In this document: positions 36,250 through 48,420 of the stretch, one piece after another
Layout of the letters: every line of letters starts with the position of its first letter
Numbering within the stretch: position 1 is the first letter of the stretch
Made by a program: the position numbers and the translations under genes
From: Iris pallida
Lineage: Eukaryota; Streptophyta; Magnoliopsida; Asparagales; Iridaceae
Reading direction: 5' to 3'
Assembly: GCA_029216955.1 (NCBI GenBank)
Contig: JANAVB010033216.1
Span: 5,502,871 to 5,566,870 of the forward strand
Length of the DNA stretch: 64,000 nucleotides
Notes under the pieces: model-generated
What the model saw: the letters and a program-made list of their open reading frames with translations, nothing else
The model's database searches: none
What the model was told of the DNA's origin: nothing

Positions 36250-36655
36250 TCTCCACTTATGGTGTCTATCTACTCGTCAACGACTGGAGAAGGACATGGA
36301 GGAGCCCACAATGACAGGAGCAGCAGTCCGACGCAGTCCATCGCCACTTCCTCTCCGCCTCCAGAGCATACATCGTTGAGGACATCCGGCGGCGACAAAG
36401 CCTCCACCGTTGGAGAGTACTTATCACTTTTCAAGGTTTTGCCCTAATTTTGTACCTTTTTTGTATTGTATGCGATAAACCTTTTTTGGTATTTTCTAAT
36501 TTTATTGAAAGAGGGAGGGGGGGGAGAGTTGGTGTGGTGCTCGGGTCAGTCAAGGAGGGAGGAGAGAAAGTTCCAGCGATATTGGTGGTGCTCGAGCCAG
36601 AGGATGATGATGATGAGGCCCCTCCCATGAGCGAGCGGTACGAGAGGATCTAGGG
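36250..36655 (+). other. Open stretch of possible captured coding DNA in CACTA element G
   Basis: The plus strand reads about 60 codons rich in Ser, Thr, Pro and Gly from 36259, then after a stop and a gap an acidic peptide VVLEPEDDDDEAPPMSERYE ending near 36653. No family is recognised. Composition is GC-richer than the surroundings, which suggests a captured gene piece. It could equally be chance. Confidence 0.3.
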
Positions 36656-37294
36656 TTTTTGATGCAGGCAGACGAGCACGGCCAGAGGGTGCGGGAGGGC
36701 CGCTAAGGTTTCTTTCTAATAGGTAAAAACTTTGAAAACATAAAGCAATTTAGTGTTATGAACTACTCCCCCAAGTAAGTTTTATAGATTTGTCTTCTCT
36801 CACTCTTCCTTTATCACCTATGCCTGTGAAATGTTTGTTGAAATGCATGTAGTAACTATATTTTTGTGGTGACCATTAGGTGTTTGCTAAATGATCTTTA
36901 ATGTTTTGAAATTCCTGTTTGCAGCGTATTGTACCCATTTATACGAACATGTTTTGTATCCATGTCCCCGTTAGTGACAAAGAGAAGTTGAAAATTGGTT
37001 GAATTTAATTGTTTTTCTTCATAATTGTTGTATAATGTTGGAAATTTTATTGTTGTTAATTTCTTTACCATTTGTTGTCAATCAAATATTTCAAACAATA
37101 ATTTCATAACAATATGTGTTTATTGCTTTAGTTATGTTGCATATCAACTGCTAGGAAGGAGAAGGCCAAGCATGCCCAGCTGGAAATTCTAAAGAATGGA
37201 GAAATGTTGGTTGGCAATCTATACTATAATTTGGTTATTTTTCCTAACTTTTTGATCCCTAAATTCATCCTCTAAAGGTTTTTGCTGTTGAAAA

Positions 37295-37546
37295 ATGAGT
37301 CGAGGAGGAGGAAGAGATGATTTCTTAGGTGAACCCTTCGGCAACAGCCCCTTCGACGGTGGGAGGCCCGGCGGGAGCCTGCTGTCGAACATCTTCGGCA
37401 GGAAAGACCCTTTCCATGACCCCTTCTTCACCCAGCCCTTTTGAGGCATGATGGGCATCGGCATGTTCGGACCCGGCATGTTCGAATCGAACAACAGTTT
37501 GTTCGAAGAGTTCGTCGGCAACGTGGGGTTCTTCAAGCAGCAATGA
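37295..37546 (+). pseudogene. Captured fragment resembling plant MLF-type protein
   Basis: From ATG at 37295 the frame reads MSRGGGRDDFLGEPFG, then GGSLLSNIFGRKDPFHDPFF, TQPF, a stop TGA (37442-37444), and in the same frame GMMGIGMFGPGMFESNNSLF, to a second stop at 37544. The pattern GRxDPFxDPFFTxPFG followed by MFGP and MFES blocks is what I recognise as the N-terminus of plant proteins with a myeloid leukemia factor / MLF1-interacting domain. Those proteins are much longer, so this is one exon-sized piece. It sits inside a CACTA element far from either end, which fits gene capture. The internal stop and missing remainder make it a pseudogene. The family call is from memory. Confidence 0.6.
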
Positions 37547-38566
37547 GCCCTTTCGAGGAAATTTTTTATGTTACTTTTGCAAAAATAGCAGCAGGTTTGT
37601 TTCTTAACAGTTGTTATCTTTCTTCTTGAGCAATAGTATATAGTGGGCTGTAGTCCAATTCAAGTAGCAATAGTTTGTATGTATAGTTTCTAAAAAAAAT
37701 ATTTGTTTAGGAACAGTACAGTCCTAGGATCTCCTAGCATTAGTATGGTTGTGCTCATGGACAAAATTCATTTTTACAGAACATACAGACTAGAATAGAT
37801 CTTTATTTATTATTTATTTTCATGTAGCTGCTAGTTCCTTTCTAATCCCAAATGGCAAAGAGAAGTATGATGTGATCTCAGTGTTATAAACTATGTTGGG
37901 AACTATGTAGTTACACAAAAAAGGGTATTTTGGTTAGAGGAAAAAAGTTCATTTGATTTTCCATTTTCTCAAACTTAGTACTATATGTTGATTTGGTTGG
38001 TTTCTTTGAAGTCAACCATTTCCCTTATTGTTTATTGTATGCAAAAATATGTCTTTGACAGGTTCATCATTATTTTATGGAATGGCTAATTTTGAATATT
38101 CTTTCCATTTGCATGTCCAAGGAAGTAAAACAGTGCTCTGGTTGGCTATGACATGCCTTTCACACACTGGATTCACAAAAGAACAAAGTGTGTAACTTCT
38201 TAAGCTGCAAAAGAAAACTACAAATATTGTTTCATATAATCATTGATGGTCTTGAATTTTGTTCAGTTAGTTCTGCAACAATATAGCTTGTATAATCATT
38301 GATGGTCTTGAATTTTGTTCAGTTAGATTCTGCAACAATATAGCATGTGTTTGGAATCCCATAATTTCTTTCAATACCTTATATTCCATACTGCAGTAGA
38401 ATATGCTTGTTACATTGGAAAGTAGAATCTTAATCTTCTATCCACAAACTTGTTGCAATTATATTGTAATAGCATCATGGTGATCTGTTATAATTCTAGT
38501 GTCAAATTGGTACAATTTCTGAGTACTGATCCTATCATGTATGTGCTATCGTCAAACCATTGCTTA

Positions 38567-38586
38567 TTATTATTATTATTACTATT

Positions 38587-38666
<80 letters not shown>
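38567..38666. repeat. (ATT)n followed by (AT)n microsatellite
   Basis: TTATTATTA units run directly into a pure AT tract of about 30 units. Confidence 0.95.
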
Positions 38667-38669
<3 letters not shown>

Positions 38670-39830
38670 GTACTTACTAGTATGGTATTACATTTTAAAT
38701 GGTATCTTACCATATGACGCAAATGCTTATATTACTGGAATCTTTTCATGCATTAGGTCTTGGGAGAAAGAATTAGGAATTCAAAATTGACATTGCGTAT
38801 CCATGATGATGTCTATCTAAAATTGGGGATTTATTGTCGAAATCTGGCAAATGTTGCCTTCTCTATATTTTCTCAAAAAATAAAGTCAAATTCTCTTCAT
38901 CCATGCCTTGATGCTATTAAAAAACAACATATGCTATTAATACTTTGCTTTATCATATACATTTGTTTTATCTTTTATATGTGGTAACTCTAAGTGATAT
39001 ACATTATCGTCTTCCATCTACAACGAGTTTCGATATTGATGTTATTTTTTTCATATGAGTTCAATGTTGCCTTTTTGAATTGATGTTATTTAGACTTCTC
39101 TGGTCTTGCACTACACTAAAGAAGATATGGGGATACATGGATCTCCTAAGTGCACTCTTCCCTCAGGATATATAGAATACTTTCTTCTAGTCTTCTATAT
39201 CTATTCAATCCCAGGTTTAACATGAGAATGTGTAGCAACGTCACCAAAATGGAGGATATGTAGGGAGATTTTTTATTTGAACTCTACATAGGAGTTACAA
39301 GACTAGCTTGTAAGGAACATTAGGTTTTAGCATCGTGATAAGATGCATAAAGCTTAAAATACAATATAGGTTGCTACAGAATAATTGGTTCCTAGCAAAC
39401 AGTAGTCCCCTCTAGTTAAATGAAACCTAAATAGGCCAACAACATTTCCCATGTCCTTGTTTTTTTTTCAATTTGATTCAATTTAAAGATGCAGAAGCAA
39501 AAAAGAAGAAGAAGAAGAAGAAGAAGAAGAAGATGCAAAAGCTGTATTTACTTAACTGGTAGAGCTTTACTGGTAGGAGTGTATACACAACATTTCTCCG
39601 AAATTGATAAGAGGAACATCCATAATCAGAGAATATGAGAAAACCTAGAAAACCCTATCGAGGTTAGGTGAGTGATGGCACCATTGTACAATTTCATGAG
39701 ATTGGATATGCCTTTCATCCTAATGGAGTTATGCTGAAGAGAATATAAAAGACAGCTCAATAAGATTACAGTTTGAATTTTCTATTCATAGTTGTATGCT
39801 GAAAGATATCTAACCTTTCATATTTCTTTG

Positions 39831-39833
<3 letters not shown>

Positions 39834-39904
<71 letters not shown>
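39834..39904. repeat. (AT)n microsatellite
   Basis: Nearly pure AT run with one GT interruption. Confidence 0.95.
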
Positions 39905-40125
39905 GTAACATACTATTTTTTGTATTGTGATGTTTACAGTAAGTATAGTGGTAATAGTTAAATAATCAGACTGCTTCCAGGCTATCGGCATAGCCATAGT
40001 TAGATAAGAAGTAATATTTTAGGTTTTTTGTATGTGCTTCATTTTATGTTTGATCACTAGAGTTTTTCTTGATTATCATTTTGTGACCAATTTTGATAGA
40101 GTATAATGTTGTCTTACTTTTCTGA

Positions 40126-41095
40126 TTTTGTGTAGGTTTGCGTGTAAATTTTTGATGGTTGTGGAAATAAGCTAGAAGAAAAGAGTCGATCGAGCTGCAT
40201 TTTGGTCTACAAACATTTTGTATGGAAATGGAATGGTTTAGTTGAATTTTGGACTAGCGTTAGGTTACAAACATTTTAGTACTAAGAATGTCCTTGCATT
40301 ACCTGTCTAATGTGTCAAACTATTAGTACTAAGAATATTGGATTTTTTTTGTCCTGCAGTGCTATGATCATCGTTGGATTTATTCTGTCGTCGAGGGAGA
40401 TGGTTTCATCATTGCTTGTGCTGCATTATTCCCAATTTTTAAGGAGAAGTATGGTAAGGTTGCTGCCTTTGCCGTGTCTCCAGAATGTCATAGGCATGGA
40501 CAAGAAGATAGATTGCTAGTATGCAATTTAAATTATCAAATTCCCGATACATTGAATGTGAGATTGTTCATAAATGAATTCATGTATAAGCTATGTCATA
40601 TTAAAAAGTAAAAAAAATATGCTTTAAAAAGTCCAAAAATGAGGAAGGCTTGTTGCTTGTTTTTTAATGTCCCCATCAAATATTAAATTCATTAGTATGC
40701 TTTTATATATGAACTAGATATATTTTTACCTGAAGCTCGTCTCTAAAGGGCTTGTTGCTTGTTTTTTAATGTCCCCATCAAATCTTAAATTCATTAGTAT
40801 ACTATTGATCAAAAACACATTCCATACTTATCAAATCTGGAATACAAATGCAACAAGGATAAATGTTTATGGAATGCATGGATACATGATCTTGTGTGAA
40901 CTTATTTTTTATGTAATAATTCTAATGTGTTTTCTTTCCAATTTTGTGTAGGTTGGCGAATAAATTTTTGATGGTTTTGGATATAAGCTAGAAGAAAAGA
41001 GTCGATCGAGCTGTATTTTGGCCTACAGGCATTTTGTATGGAAATTGAATGGTTTAGTTAAATTTTGGACTAGCGTTAGGTTACAAACATTTTGT
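40126..41095 (+). repeat. Internal direct duplication in CACTA element G
   Basis: The segment 40126-40290 (TAAATTTTTGATGG, AGAGTCGATCGAGCTG, TAGCGTTAGGTTACAAAC) recurs at 40941-41095 with a few differences. A second pair, sharing GCTTGTTGCTTGTTTTTTAA, lies near 40646 and 40749. Confidence 0.85.
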
Positions 41096-41431
41096 ACATC
41101 TTCGATTCTCTTTACATGAAAATTTTTATTTTGGAATATTATTTCAATCACTTTAGGCGTACAATAACTTTTTGTACATCTTGAATATTTTAATAAAAAA
41201 TGTATGAATTTATTTATTTTGGCAAACCTTTTCTATATCTTGATTGATCAAAATGGAAGTTACGATTAAAATTGTTGAAATCAAAATTGCGATTCAACAT
41301 GAATTTTTAAATGGCTAATTGTATGTGATACATAACAAGTTATTCAGATTGAAATTGTGTATCAGATTTATAGCATCAAAATGTAATAGTATTCCAAAAT
41401 GCTATTGGTGCATAACAGTTTGACCTATTAA

Positions 41432-41745
41432 ATTCTACAGCATTCATGAAAGCTATAGTAAATCAACAAGATTAAAGAACGCTATGAACCATCTACAGCA
41501 TTCATGAACGCTATCATTCATCAACAGCATTCAGGAACACTATAGACCATCCACAACATTCATGAACGCTATAATCCATCTACAATATTCACGAACGCTA
41601 TAAACCATCTACAGCATTCAAGAACGCTATAAAGCATTCACAGCATTCACAAACGCTATAAACCATCCACAGCATACACGAACGCTATAATCCATCTACA
41701 GCATTCAAGAATGCTATAATGTTATAGCGTTCACATGTCTTGACA
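41432..41745. repeat. Subterminal tandem repeats of CACTA element G
   Basis: About ten imperfect units of roughly 30 bp, each with ACAGCATTCA(T/C)GAACGCTATA. Such arrays near CACTA ends are the usual transposase-binding regions. The left end has a few similar phrases (CTACAGCGTTC). Confidence 0.88.
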
Positions 41746-42002
41746 TACTATAGCGTGGACAATTATAGCGGACAGAGTACGCTATAGAAGGCTTTATATA
41801 GCGTTCTGCGCATGCTATTGTATGCCATATTTGTTGTAGTGCTAGGCTTGTTCTTGACCATAAGAGACTGCTGGCTTGTAGTTAAACCCTCATGCATCTA
41901 GACAGCCGTGACCGTATTGCGAGATGGGTGACTTCAATGTACGTAGATAGCTGTGTCTGTCCCCCGCTCTCCAGTATTCTGGTTCTGGGGCGTGACATAT
42001 AT

Positions 42003-42444
42003 CGCCATCACCTACTGTGGGGTGTATGTTTATATTGTTATCGTCATAGCCAATGGCAATGTGTATGTAACATTCATAGATCGTCATAAGCCGTGGCAAT
42101 ATGTATCTGTATATGATATTTTTTACAATTTTGTTACTCCTTTAATTTCTTAAAACTTTAGTATTATGTATGTAATTTTATGTAATTATTTACTACACTC
42201 GTAGGTTACATTTGAAGGAGTTACGGTTCTGATAAGGGTATAACATATCTTTAATGTTCTCTAATAACGAATAAAGATACGAATATGTACAAATAATATT
42301 TTGATTAAAAAAATCAATGACCATATATGGGAGAAAACATATTGGAATTTGATATAGCAAAAAATAAATACGGTAAAGTGAATACAAAAAAAACCCAGAT
42401 ATAATAGGGTATTAAAAAAGAGATTATTTTTTTACACGGGTTAC
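42003..42444. other. AT-rich DNA right of element A
   Basis: Continues the CATAG-TGGCAAT phrases seen left of element A (for example CGTCATAGCCAATGGCAATG and CGTCATAAGCCGTGGCAAT). No gene is seen. Confidence 0.55.
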
Positions 42445-42447
42445 TTA

Positions 42448-42877
42448 GAGTACACTCCCAAGTGTCCACAGTGGAGACACTCCAAATACATACTCTAAAC
42501 TATTAAAAATTATGTAAATTACTACTTTTGGAGTGTCTCATTGATACTGACACAATGATACACTCCAAACAAATACTCCAAATTAACCTCATCTTTTTCC
42601 TGCCTCTTTCCCCTCTTTATTTTTCTTCCATATTTGGTAATATTTTTCCTTCATATTTTTCTCTTTATTTTTTTTCCATGTTTGGTAAAAACGATTAACT
42701 TTGGTAGATCAAGGAATTAATATAGAGGTGGTAGGACACGCTCTAATTCTGGAGTGTCTCTTAGTTTTCAAGCAATTTTCAAGTAGGGACAAGTATCCGC
42801 TGCAGCCTTCAAGTGCTACAAAATTTGACTAAAGTCAAATGCAGCACTTGAAATCTCTTCTACTACCGTGGATGCTC
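42448..42877. mobile_element. PIF/Harbinger-like MITE
   Basis: The ends GAGTACACTCCCAAGTGTCC and, inverted, GAGCATCCACGGTAGTAG lie between TTA trinucleotides (42445-42447 and 42878-42880), as for PIF/Harbinger elements. GAGTGTCTC recurs inside. There is no coding capacity. The inverted ends match only partly. Confidence 0.55.
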
Positions 42878-42880
42878 TTA

Positions 42881-43002
42881 GAAGCGTAGATCATTTATAT
42901 GTTTATATAGGTATATGAACATTGTTGATTAAGGTAATAGAGTGAAATTCAATTCTGGATATTAGTAAATTAATTCTGGATATTAGTAAATTAAATTTAG
43001 AT

Positions 43003-43037
<35 letters not shown>

Positions 43038-44268
43038 TCTCTCCTTGTGATTGGATTCAGATGAGGATCCGCAGGGCCGACCCAGTGGGTTGCCTTAGTC
43101 GAAGCTAGATTTGGTTGTCCCTTGTCCTTGACTCAAAAAGAAGGTATCAAAAAATTGATGGCGACTAAGGTTGGCAGCCGTGTCGAAGTCTCCCATTCTA
43201 ACGGTAGCGTGAAGCTGAGATTCTGAGTTCCTCTCCTTGAGCGACTCGAGGTCTTCCCAGTAGGAATTCAAAATATGGGCTTGGTTGATTGCTAGTTCAA
43301 CTGACAAATAGGAGTTAGGGTGGACATTGAAGGCTCTACTGGCAGAAAGATAGGGAGGGACTTAAGGGTCTGGGGGGTTGCCATAACCAGGGGGTTGTCC
43401 AAGCCCGATGGCTTGTCAGGCTTACCCCAGGACGACCTTGAGGATCCGAATCGGATAGTACGTCAGTGCAAACTGTACAAATGTTTGGGTACAAATACAG
43501 TTTTGTTCTTCCACATTGTTGGTGGCCCCAACAGCTTTAGAGAGAACATACTACCCAATCCGATCCAAGGAAGAAATTTCATTACTCTCTCTCTCTCTCT
43601 TTATATTATTATAATGCAGGTAAATGGTTCCAAAAATAAATTGTCTAAGTCATATTTATATCCTCCATTATCAATAATAACAAATTAAAAAAATAAGTTT
43701 TTTTTACCACATATACATTTTCTAATGTACTTTTATAAAAAATCTAAAATCTTTCCACTTACCTCAACATATAACCAACCTAAAATATATTCACTCAATA
43801 TTCAAATTATATTTCAACTAGGTGCATAATTTTATCTAACTAAATACATATCCAAAATTTTAAAAATATATCTATAATAAATTCTAATTAAAATACATTC
43901 AAATTATATTAAAATAATTTAATATAATTTAAATTTTTATCTAAATTTTTTAATAATAAAATTTTTGTAGGTACAACGCGCACGTGAACTGTGACTCGTT
44001 GTTATTAGAAACAATTGACATAATCAAAATATATTCCTAGATATTGTTATAAAATAAGTCCATTTTTGTTCACTCACCTTGTGTAGATATTCACTACTCC
44101 ACTCAAGATGAAAAATGACAATCTTTGAGTGGAATGGTGAATATCGATCCATATAAGTTTTGGAGGGTGAACAAAAATGAATGTCGTAGATATGGACATG
44201 TAGAACCAATGGTTAAGGGTTAGGGAGTAGCCCTAGCGTACTAAGAACAGTAGAACGGAACCAGAAGA
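42881..44268. other. Intergenic DNA with an (AT)n tract and an unidentified GC-richer block
   Basis: An (AT)n run lies at 43008-43035. The block 43050-43560 has higher GC and an open plus-strand frame of about 120 codons from 43320 plus a minus-strand frame of 70 codons (43307-43095). I recognise no family in either, and a decayed gene or element piece is possible. The stretch 43690-43970 is extremely AT-rich. Confidence 0.4.
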
Positions 44269-44273
44269 ATTCC

Positions 44274-45216
44274 TGTTATTCCCGGAGCATGATTTTAAGA
44301 TGAAAAACTGAATTTAGCGCAACACTTCGAGGAAGGTGCAAAAAAGAGATCCCGAAGGATTCTGAGAGACGAAATAAAATGTAATACTTCAAAGAAGGCA
44401 TAAATAATTTACGTAATAGCAGCGTCGAAAGCCCACAAAAGTTTCTGATTGGATCAAAAACGATCTCGTTCAAAATAAGATACAAGTGGAGAAGGTGAAC
44501 GGAAGAAGAAATGAACAGAAGAATTAGAAAGGTCCTGCTGGGATGACTAATCACCAGAGCTCAAAGCTAGATTAGTCCCACACGAATAGCTTCCAGGAAC
44601 CAGCAAGTTCAGAAAGAAACTTAGGAACACTCTGCTCTTCTGACTCCTCGGATGGACAAAAATTGTGTACAGTTTCTCTCTTCTCTGCCTTTTAAAATTT
44701 GTAAGGAACTTGTTCTGAACCACTTTTAGTCTGAGAGAGAAGAAAGGGAAATATATAGGCGCGCGGATTAACCGTCCACTATGCAAAACGTTCGGGACGT
44801 GGAAGAACCATTTTTGGACGTTTCGTAGCCGTTCAAATCATGCATAAACACGACTACGCTGATTGGCGCATAGTACGCGCCAACTGCCGTGCCATCTGGC
44901 AGCACCATCTGGCCGCGCAATCATTACGTCTCATGAGCCCATGAACTCGAGTCCAAGTTTGAGTCCGAGTCCGAGTCGCTAAGTCCTATGGGGCTTAGCT
45001 CCAAAGAAAAAATTCCAAGAGCATGACAAAAAGCGTTAATGCTTCATTGTTGAGTTAGCCTTTTTTACACTAGAAAAATACTCCCACATGACACTCATGT
45101 GCTACTCCATACCTCATATACATCTCTCCACAAGCAAAGCTATATAAAGAGATACATTTCATTTGGCCTAGGCAATGTGGGACTATTTTTCTATTGCCTA
45201 AGGCAAAACACCAACA
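44274..45216 (-). repeat. Solo LTR, copia-like
   Basis: On the minus strand it opens TGTTGGTGTTTTGCC at 45216 and ends GGAATAACA at 44274. The 5-bp duplication ATTCC is perfect (44269-44273 and 45217-45221). A TATA-like CCTATATATTTCCC lies mid-way on the minus strand near 44750. No primer site or interior follows, so it is the product of recombination between two LTRs. Its minus-strand frames are not genes. Confidence 0.85.
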
Positions 45217-45221
45217 ATTCC

Positions 45222-45709
45222 AAATTTATTTAAAAAGCTCAAGTCATTAATTTTTTTTTATTAGGCTCAAATACTGAAGGGGAAAATAAACTCAAATGTT
45301 AAGAACGTGTATAGTTTCTTTTGTGATTTTGAACTACAACGGATGCTAATCCAATTAGTTAGCACGCTTGATGTTATTATGGAGAGAGGATGGAAATGGC
45401 TGCAGGCTATGTAGACGTCTTGACAAGGATTTTACTACAATTCGTAAGAAGAACTCAGCCGTGATTAATTATCCATAAATTTTCTCATTGTCGAATCATG
45501 CATGCTCCTCCTCCGCCACCCAAATGGAAGGAGATTTGAACGACAGCGTGATTGTTCTTCAATTATTTCTTAATGGGTCTTGTATTCCCTCTTGTTCACT
45601 TGAAAAAATGAGCAAATATATTCTTTTCAACAGCAAAATCAAGGTTACATATGAAACATACATGCATTTATGATCAACAAAAAATCTTGATCATTGCCAC
45701 ATAATGATT
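45222..45709. other. Intergenic DNA
   Basis: No feature recognised. Confidence 0.5.
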
Positions 45710-46348
45710 TGTTGGGCGCGTACAGAAGCGTTTACCAACACACCTGATCAAAACCAACCCCCGTCTAACGGACACCAAGCACAAGATAAAGATAAGTATA
45801 TGACGGTAACGTACGTCACCTGGACAAATCCCAACCTTTAATAACTCAGATAAAATTACAAGATTGACAGAACTCATGTTGAACCCTTTTCCCTAATAGG
45901 TTCAACCCCCTCACCACTCTCAAGAAGAAAAATAGAAGATTATAATTAAGGTCACTCATTAACCCGTCGCAATCTCCCTAACCGAAGTTGACGACTCATT
46001 GATTAGATCTTCTTCTTCCTTCTATCTTGGATGGCGAAGTCCTAAGAGCAAAATATGAACTTTCTCTTAGATTTTCTTGTGGACGAGCACCCTAAATCTC
46101 CACTTTGTGCCTCCACCCTCACCACATATATATAGGATGAGAAAATCCTATTTTAGGTCATAATATGATTTCTTAAATAGGAAGCCCTCAAATAAGAATT
46201 TTATTATACCTAAAATAGCCCATCAATATCCTATTTTAGATTATAATATGCTTTTCTAAAATAAGAATCCTATTATATCTAAAATAGCACAACACCCATT
46301 ATGGACATCCAAATCTAATCAAATCCTATTTTAGACTGGACTCCAACA
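45710..46348 (-). repeat. 3' LTR of copia element F
   Basis: Bounded by TGTTGG on both strands (639 bp). The minus-strand TATA box CCTATATATATGTGG lies at about 46122-46136. Its end (CTGTACGCGCCCAACA on the minus strand) matches the 5' LTR remnant at 48474-48530. Confidence 0.85.
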
Positions 46349-46399
46349 ATCTCCTCCTCCAGTCTGATGAGAGGGTATTGACCCCATGGGTCCTCAACT

Positions 46400-48420
46400 G
46401 GACTCTATGCCTGTTGTCCCATGATAGAGTACCTGTTCTCCCATGCCACCGATCTCCGATCCCCCAAGCTGCTTTGTAACTTTCTTTATCTCCAGCCCCT
46501 CGACCGTCACGTCGACGCTAGCTGTCATGCATAGCACCTTCTGTACCACTGGAATCCTGTCGATATTAATGATACGTCGACCAAGACCGAAGTTCCTGAT
46601 GATCAGTCTCACCATAAGTCTTGGCTGCCTGTCCCGGACTTCTGTCTTCCACTAAAAAGTGTTAATGTTCCGACGAACTTCTTCACCCTTGGCTGGCCCA
46701 ACCAAGCGGACGGTGCGGTTCTTCCGAGATTCGAACTCCTGAACCTGTCCACCTTCATGTCCGAACTTGAAGCTCCCCCATACACATGCATCCTCGAGCA
46801 GAATATCACGCACTGTGCATATTGTCGATGACCCATAGCTCTTCCTAAAATGTATGAATGATGATGCTCCCGTCTCAGGTTGAGTTTGCTACAAACCTTC
46901 ATCTCCTCTCTGGCTTCGAACTGCTGAAACCGATGCCGCTCCATGAAGCTTCGGCAAACCACATGTTGCCAAAATTGATTCGTAGATCAACCCGACCTGG
47001 AGACAGACTAGCTGTCATAGGACCGACAGACTGACCCTCAATCTTTAACTCATCACCATCCGTCATTTTGTCTCGACGAACCGAATCCTCCTTATCCCTC
47101 AAAACATCTAGACGCCCCACCTCAGCAAGTTCTCGATGATCCACCTTATGTCGAATACCCTTCGAGCCTCCATCCGGTGTCTGTGGTTTGCCTGTATAGC
47201 TTAGCGGCTTGAGCCTGTACATGCCACAACACAAATCTTCTCGAGCCAGCTGTTGGGAAACCTTCGCAAGCATCCAATCTTTGCTTCCAAATAGACTGTG
47301 ACAACCATCATCTGCCAGCCTTTCTACCAAAACCAAGTTGTTGCACAAACTCAGTATATGTCGCACACCCCTGAGGACGAGCTTCTCACCAAACTCTATC
47401 GTCAAGTGCACATCACCGATGCCTACAACTACAGTTGTCCCCTTGTCGCCCACCTTCACACATCTAAACCTGCCACCGCGGTATGACATGGAGATCCTCC
47501 TACGTGGAGTGGCATGATACGACGTCCTTGTGTCCATGACCCAGTCGCCACCATGACATATGCCACAAGGTTCCTCTACATCGGTTGCTGTGATGATGAT
47601 ATGTCTATACGCCGTAAGATCCTCCTGATCGTTCTTGCCTTTGGCCTTCTCAGCTTTGAGCTTCATGCAGTTCTTCTTGATATGACCCATTTCGCCACAG
47701 TGATATCAGCCCTCCTTCTGGTCCACAATCGCAAGATTTTGAGAACTCCTCATGTCCTCTCCTGTGACTTGGATCTTCCATTCCTGTAGGAAGCCACCAA
47801 AGCGGACTCCTGCGACGATTCCACTTACTTGCACCGGACCTCCTCATTTAACAAGTTACTTTTGACTGCCTCCATCGTAAAAACTCCATCAGGCGCGGAG
47901 TTGCTCACCGACACCACCAACGTCTTCCAGCTTTCTGGCAGATGACTCAAGAGCAGTAGGGACTGAAGCTCATCATTAACCACAATTTTCATCGTAGATA
48001 GCTGATTGATGATACCCCGAACCTCGTTCAGATATTGTGCCACCGAGACACCCTTCGTGTACTTCGAGTTGACGAGTTGGCGAATAAGAAATGCCTTGTT
48101 GCCAGCCGTCTTCCTTTTATATAGCGAATGCAGCTTCTTCCATAATGTTTTTGTCGAACTCTCCATTGACACGTGGTGAAAGACCGAGTCATCCAGCCAT
48201 TGGCGAATGAATCCAACGACCTTTCGATCCAGTCATTTCTAGTCTTCAACAGCTTTGTCTGTTGGCTTTGCACTGCTGTCCTCCAACGGACCATGCAAGT
48301 CCTTGCACCAGAGGAGACACTCCATCCTTAGCTTCCAAATTACCCAGTTCCTTCCCTGTGAGGGTGATCATACGATTATTCATCTGCTCCGTAGACATGG
48401 TTGCCAGAACCCCTAAAGCT
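46400..48420 (-). pseudogene. Copia gag-protease of element F (decayed)
   Basis: The minus strand begins with ATG near 48398. After frame changes it gives SSAKPTDKAVED and VGFIRQWLDDSVFHHVSMES, the start of a copia gag (UBN2-type). The longest intact gag stretch (48172-47825) has LWKKLHSLYKRKTAGNKAFL and VAQYLNEVRGIINQLSTM. A knuckle remnant ends GHIKKNCMKLK near 47690. The protease block reads WVMDTRTSYHATP near 47540, where an active site would read D-S/T-G; here the glycine is changed. A 263-codon open frame (47690-46899) covers protease and the start of the integrase region. Nothing downstream is recognisable as RT. Frameshifts near 48220 and 47700. Confidence 0.85.

Larger units (their letters stand above)
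35433..41841. mobile_element. CACTA element G, non-autonomous, carrying gene fragments
   Basis: The ends CACTACAACAAATAAGGC and, inverted, CACTACAACAAATATGGC match over about 28 bp with two mismatches. The 3-bp duplication is CTA (35430-35432 and 41842-41844). Subterminal repeats lie at both ends. No transposase was recognised. The interior holds a gene piece at 37295-37546, a proline/serine-rich open stretch at 36250-36655 with a donor-like end, two (AT)n tracts and short internal duplications (40126-40290 with 40941-41095). A fragment with ATTGTATTTTTAGCAACACC (35790-36020) resembles the end of a second CACTA family, with recurring GTGTCGC phrases. Confidence 0.9.
10734..41997 (+). mobile_element. 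Ty3/gypsy element A (chromovirus type), host of four nested insertions
   Basis: The element opens TGTCAC and closes GTGACA, and is flanked by a perfect 5-bp duplication TATAT (10729-10733 and 41998-42002). Order: 5' LTR (10734-18585, interrupted), primer-binding site, decayed gag (interrupted), decayed pol, polypurine tract, 3' LTR (32797-41997, interrupted). After subtracting the insertions the LTRs are about 2.97 and 2.79 kb. Pol order is protease, reverse transcriptase, RNase H, integrase, then a chromodomain-like tail, as in Tekay/Del-type chromoviruses. Many stops and frameshifts make it non-coding today. Confidence 0.9.
32797..41997 (+). repeat. 3' LTR of element A, split by CACTA element G
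   Basis: Its first bases are mutated (TTTTTACTCTCG for TGTCACTCTCG); it ends GGGGCGTGACA at 41997. The TATA box is at 33034-33041. At 34085-34270 a roughly 80-bp unit (TCTTGATAGTGGCC then a CTTGACA-rich part) is repeated three times in tandem. Without the insertion it is about 2.79 kb. Confidence 0.9.

Noticed and set aside
37141..37230. Peptide with EILKNGEMLVGNL as an Sm-like protein piece
   Set aside because: The resemblance to LSm proteins is short and weak, and no further Sm motif follows.
41432..41745. Regularly spaced repeats as a CRISPR-like array
   Set aside because: Units are imperfect and adjoin each other without unique spacers; they are CACTA subterminal repeats in a plant genome.
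43095..43688. Open frames of 70 and 122 codons as genes
   Set aside because: No family recognised, no splice or start context, and the plus frame ends in AT-rich repeat DNA; kept only as an unidentified block.
46899..47690. 263-codon minus-strand frame as a possible host gene
   Set aside because: It contains the copia zinc-knuckle end and the protease block, next to a copia gag and between copia LTRs.
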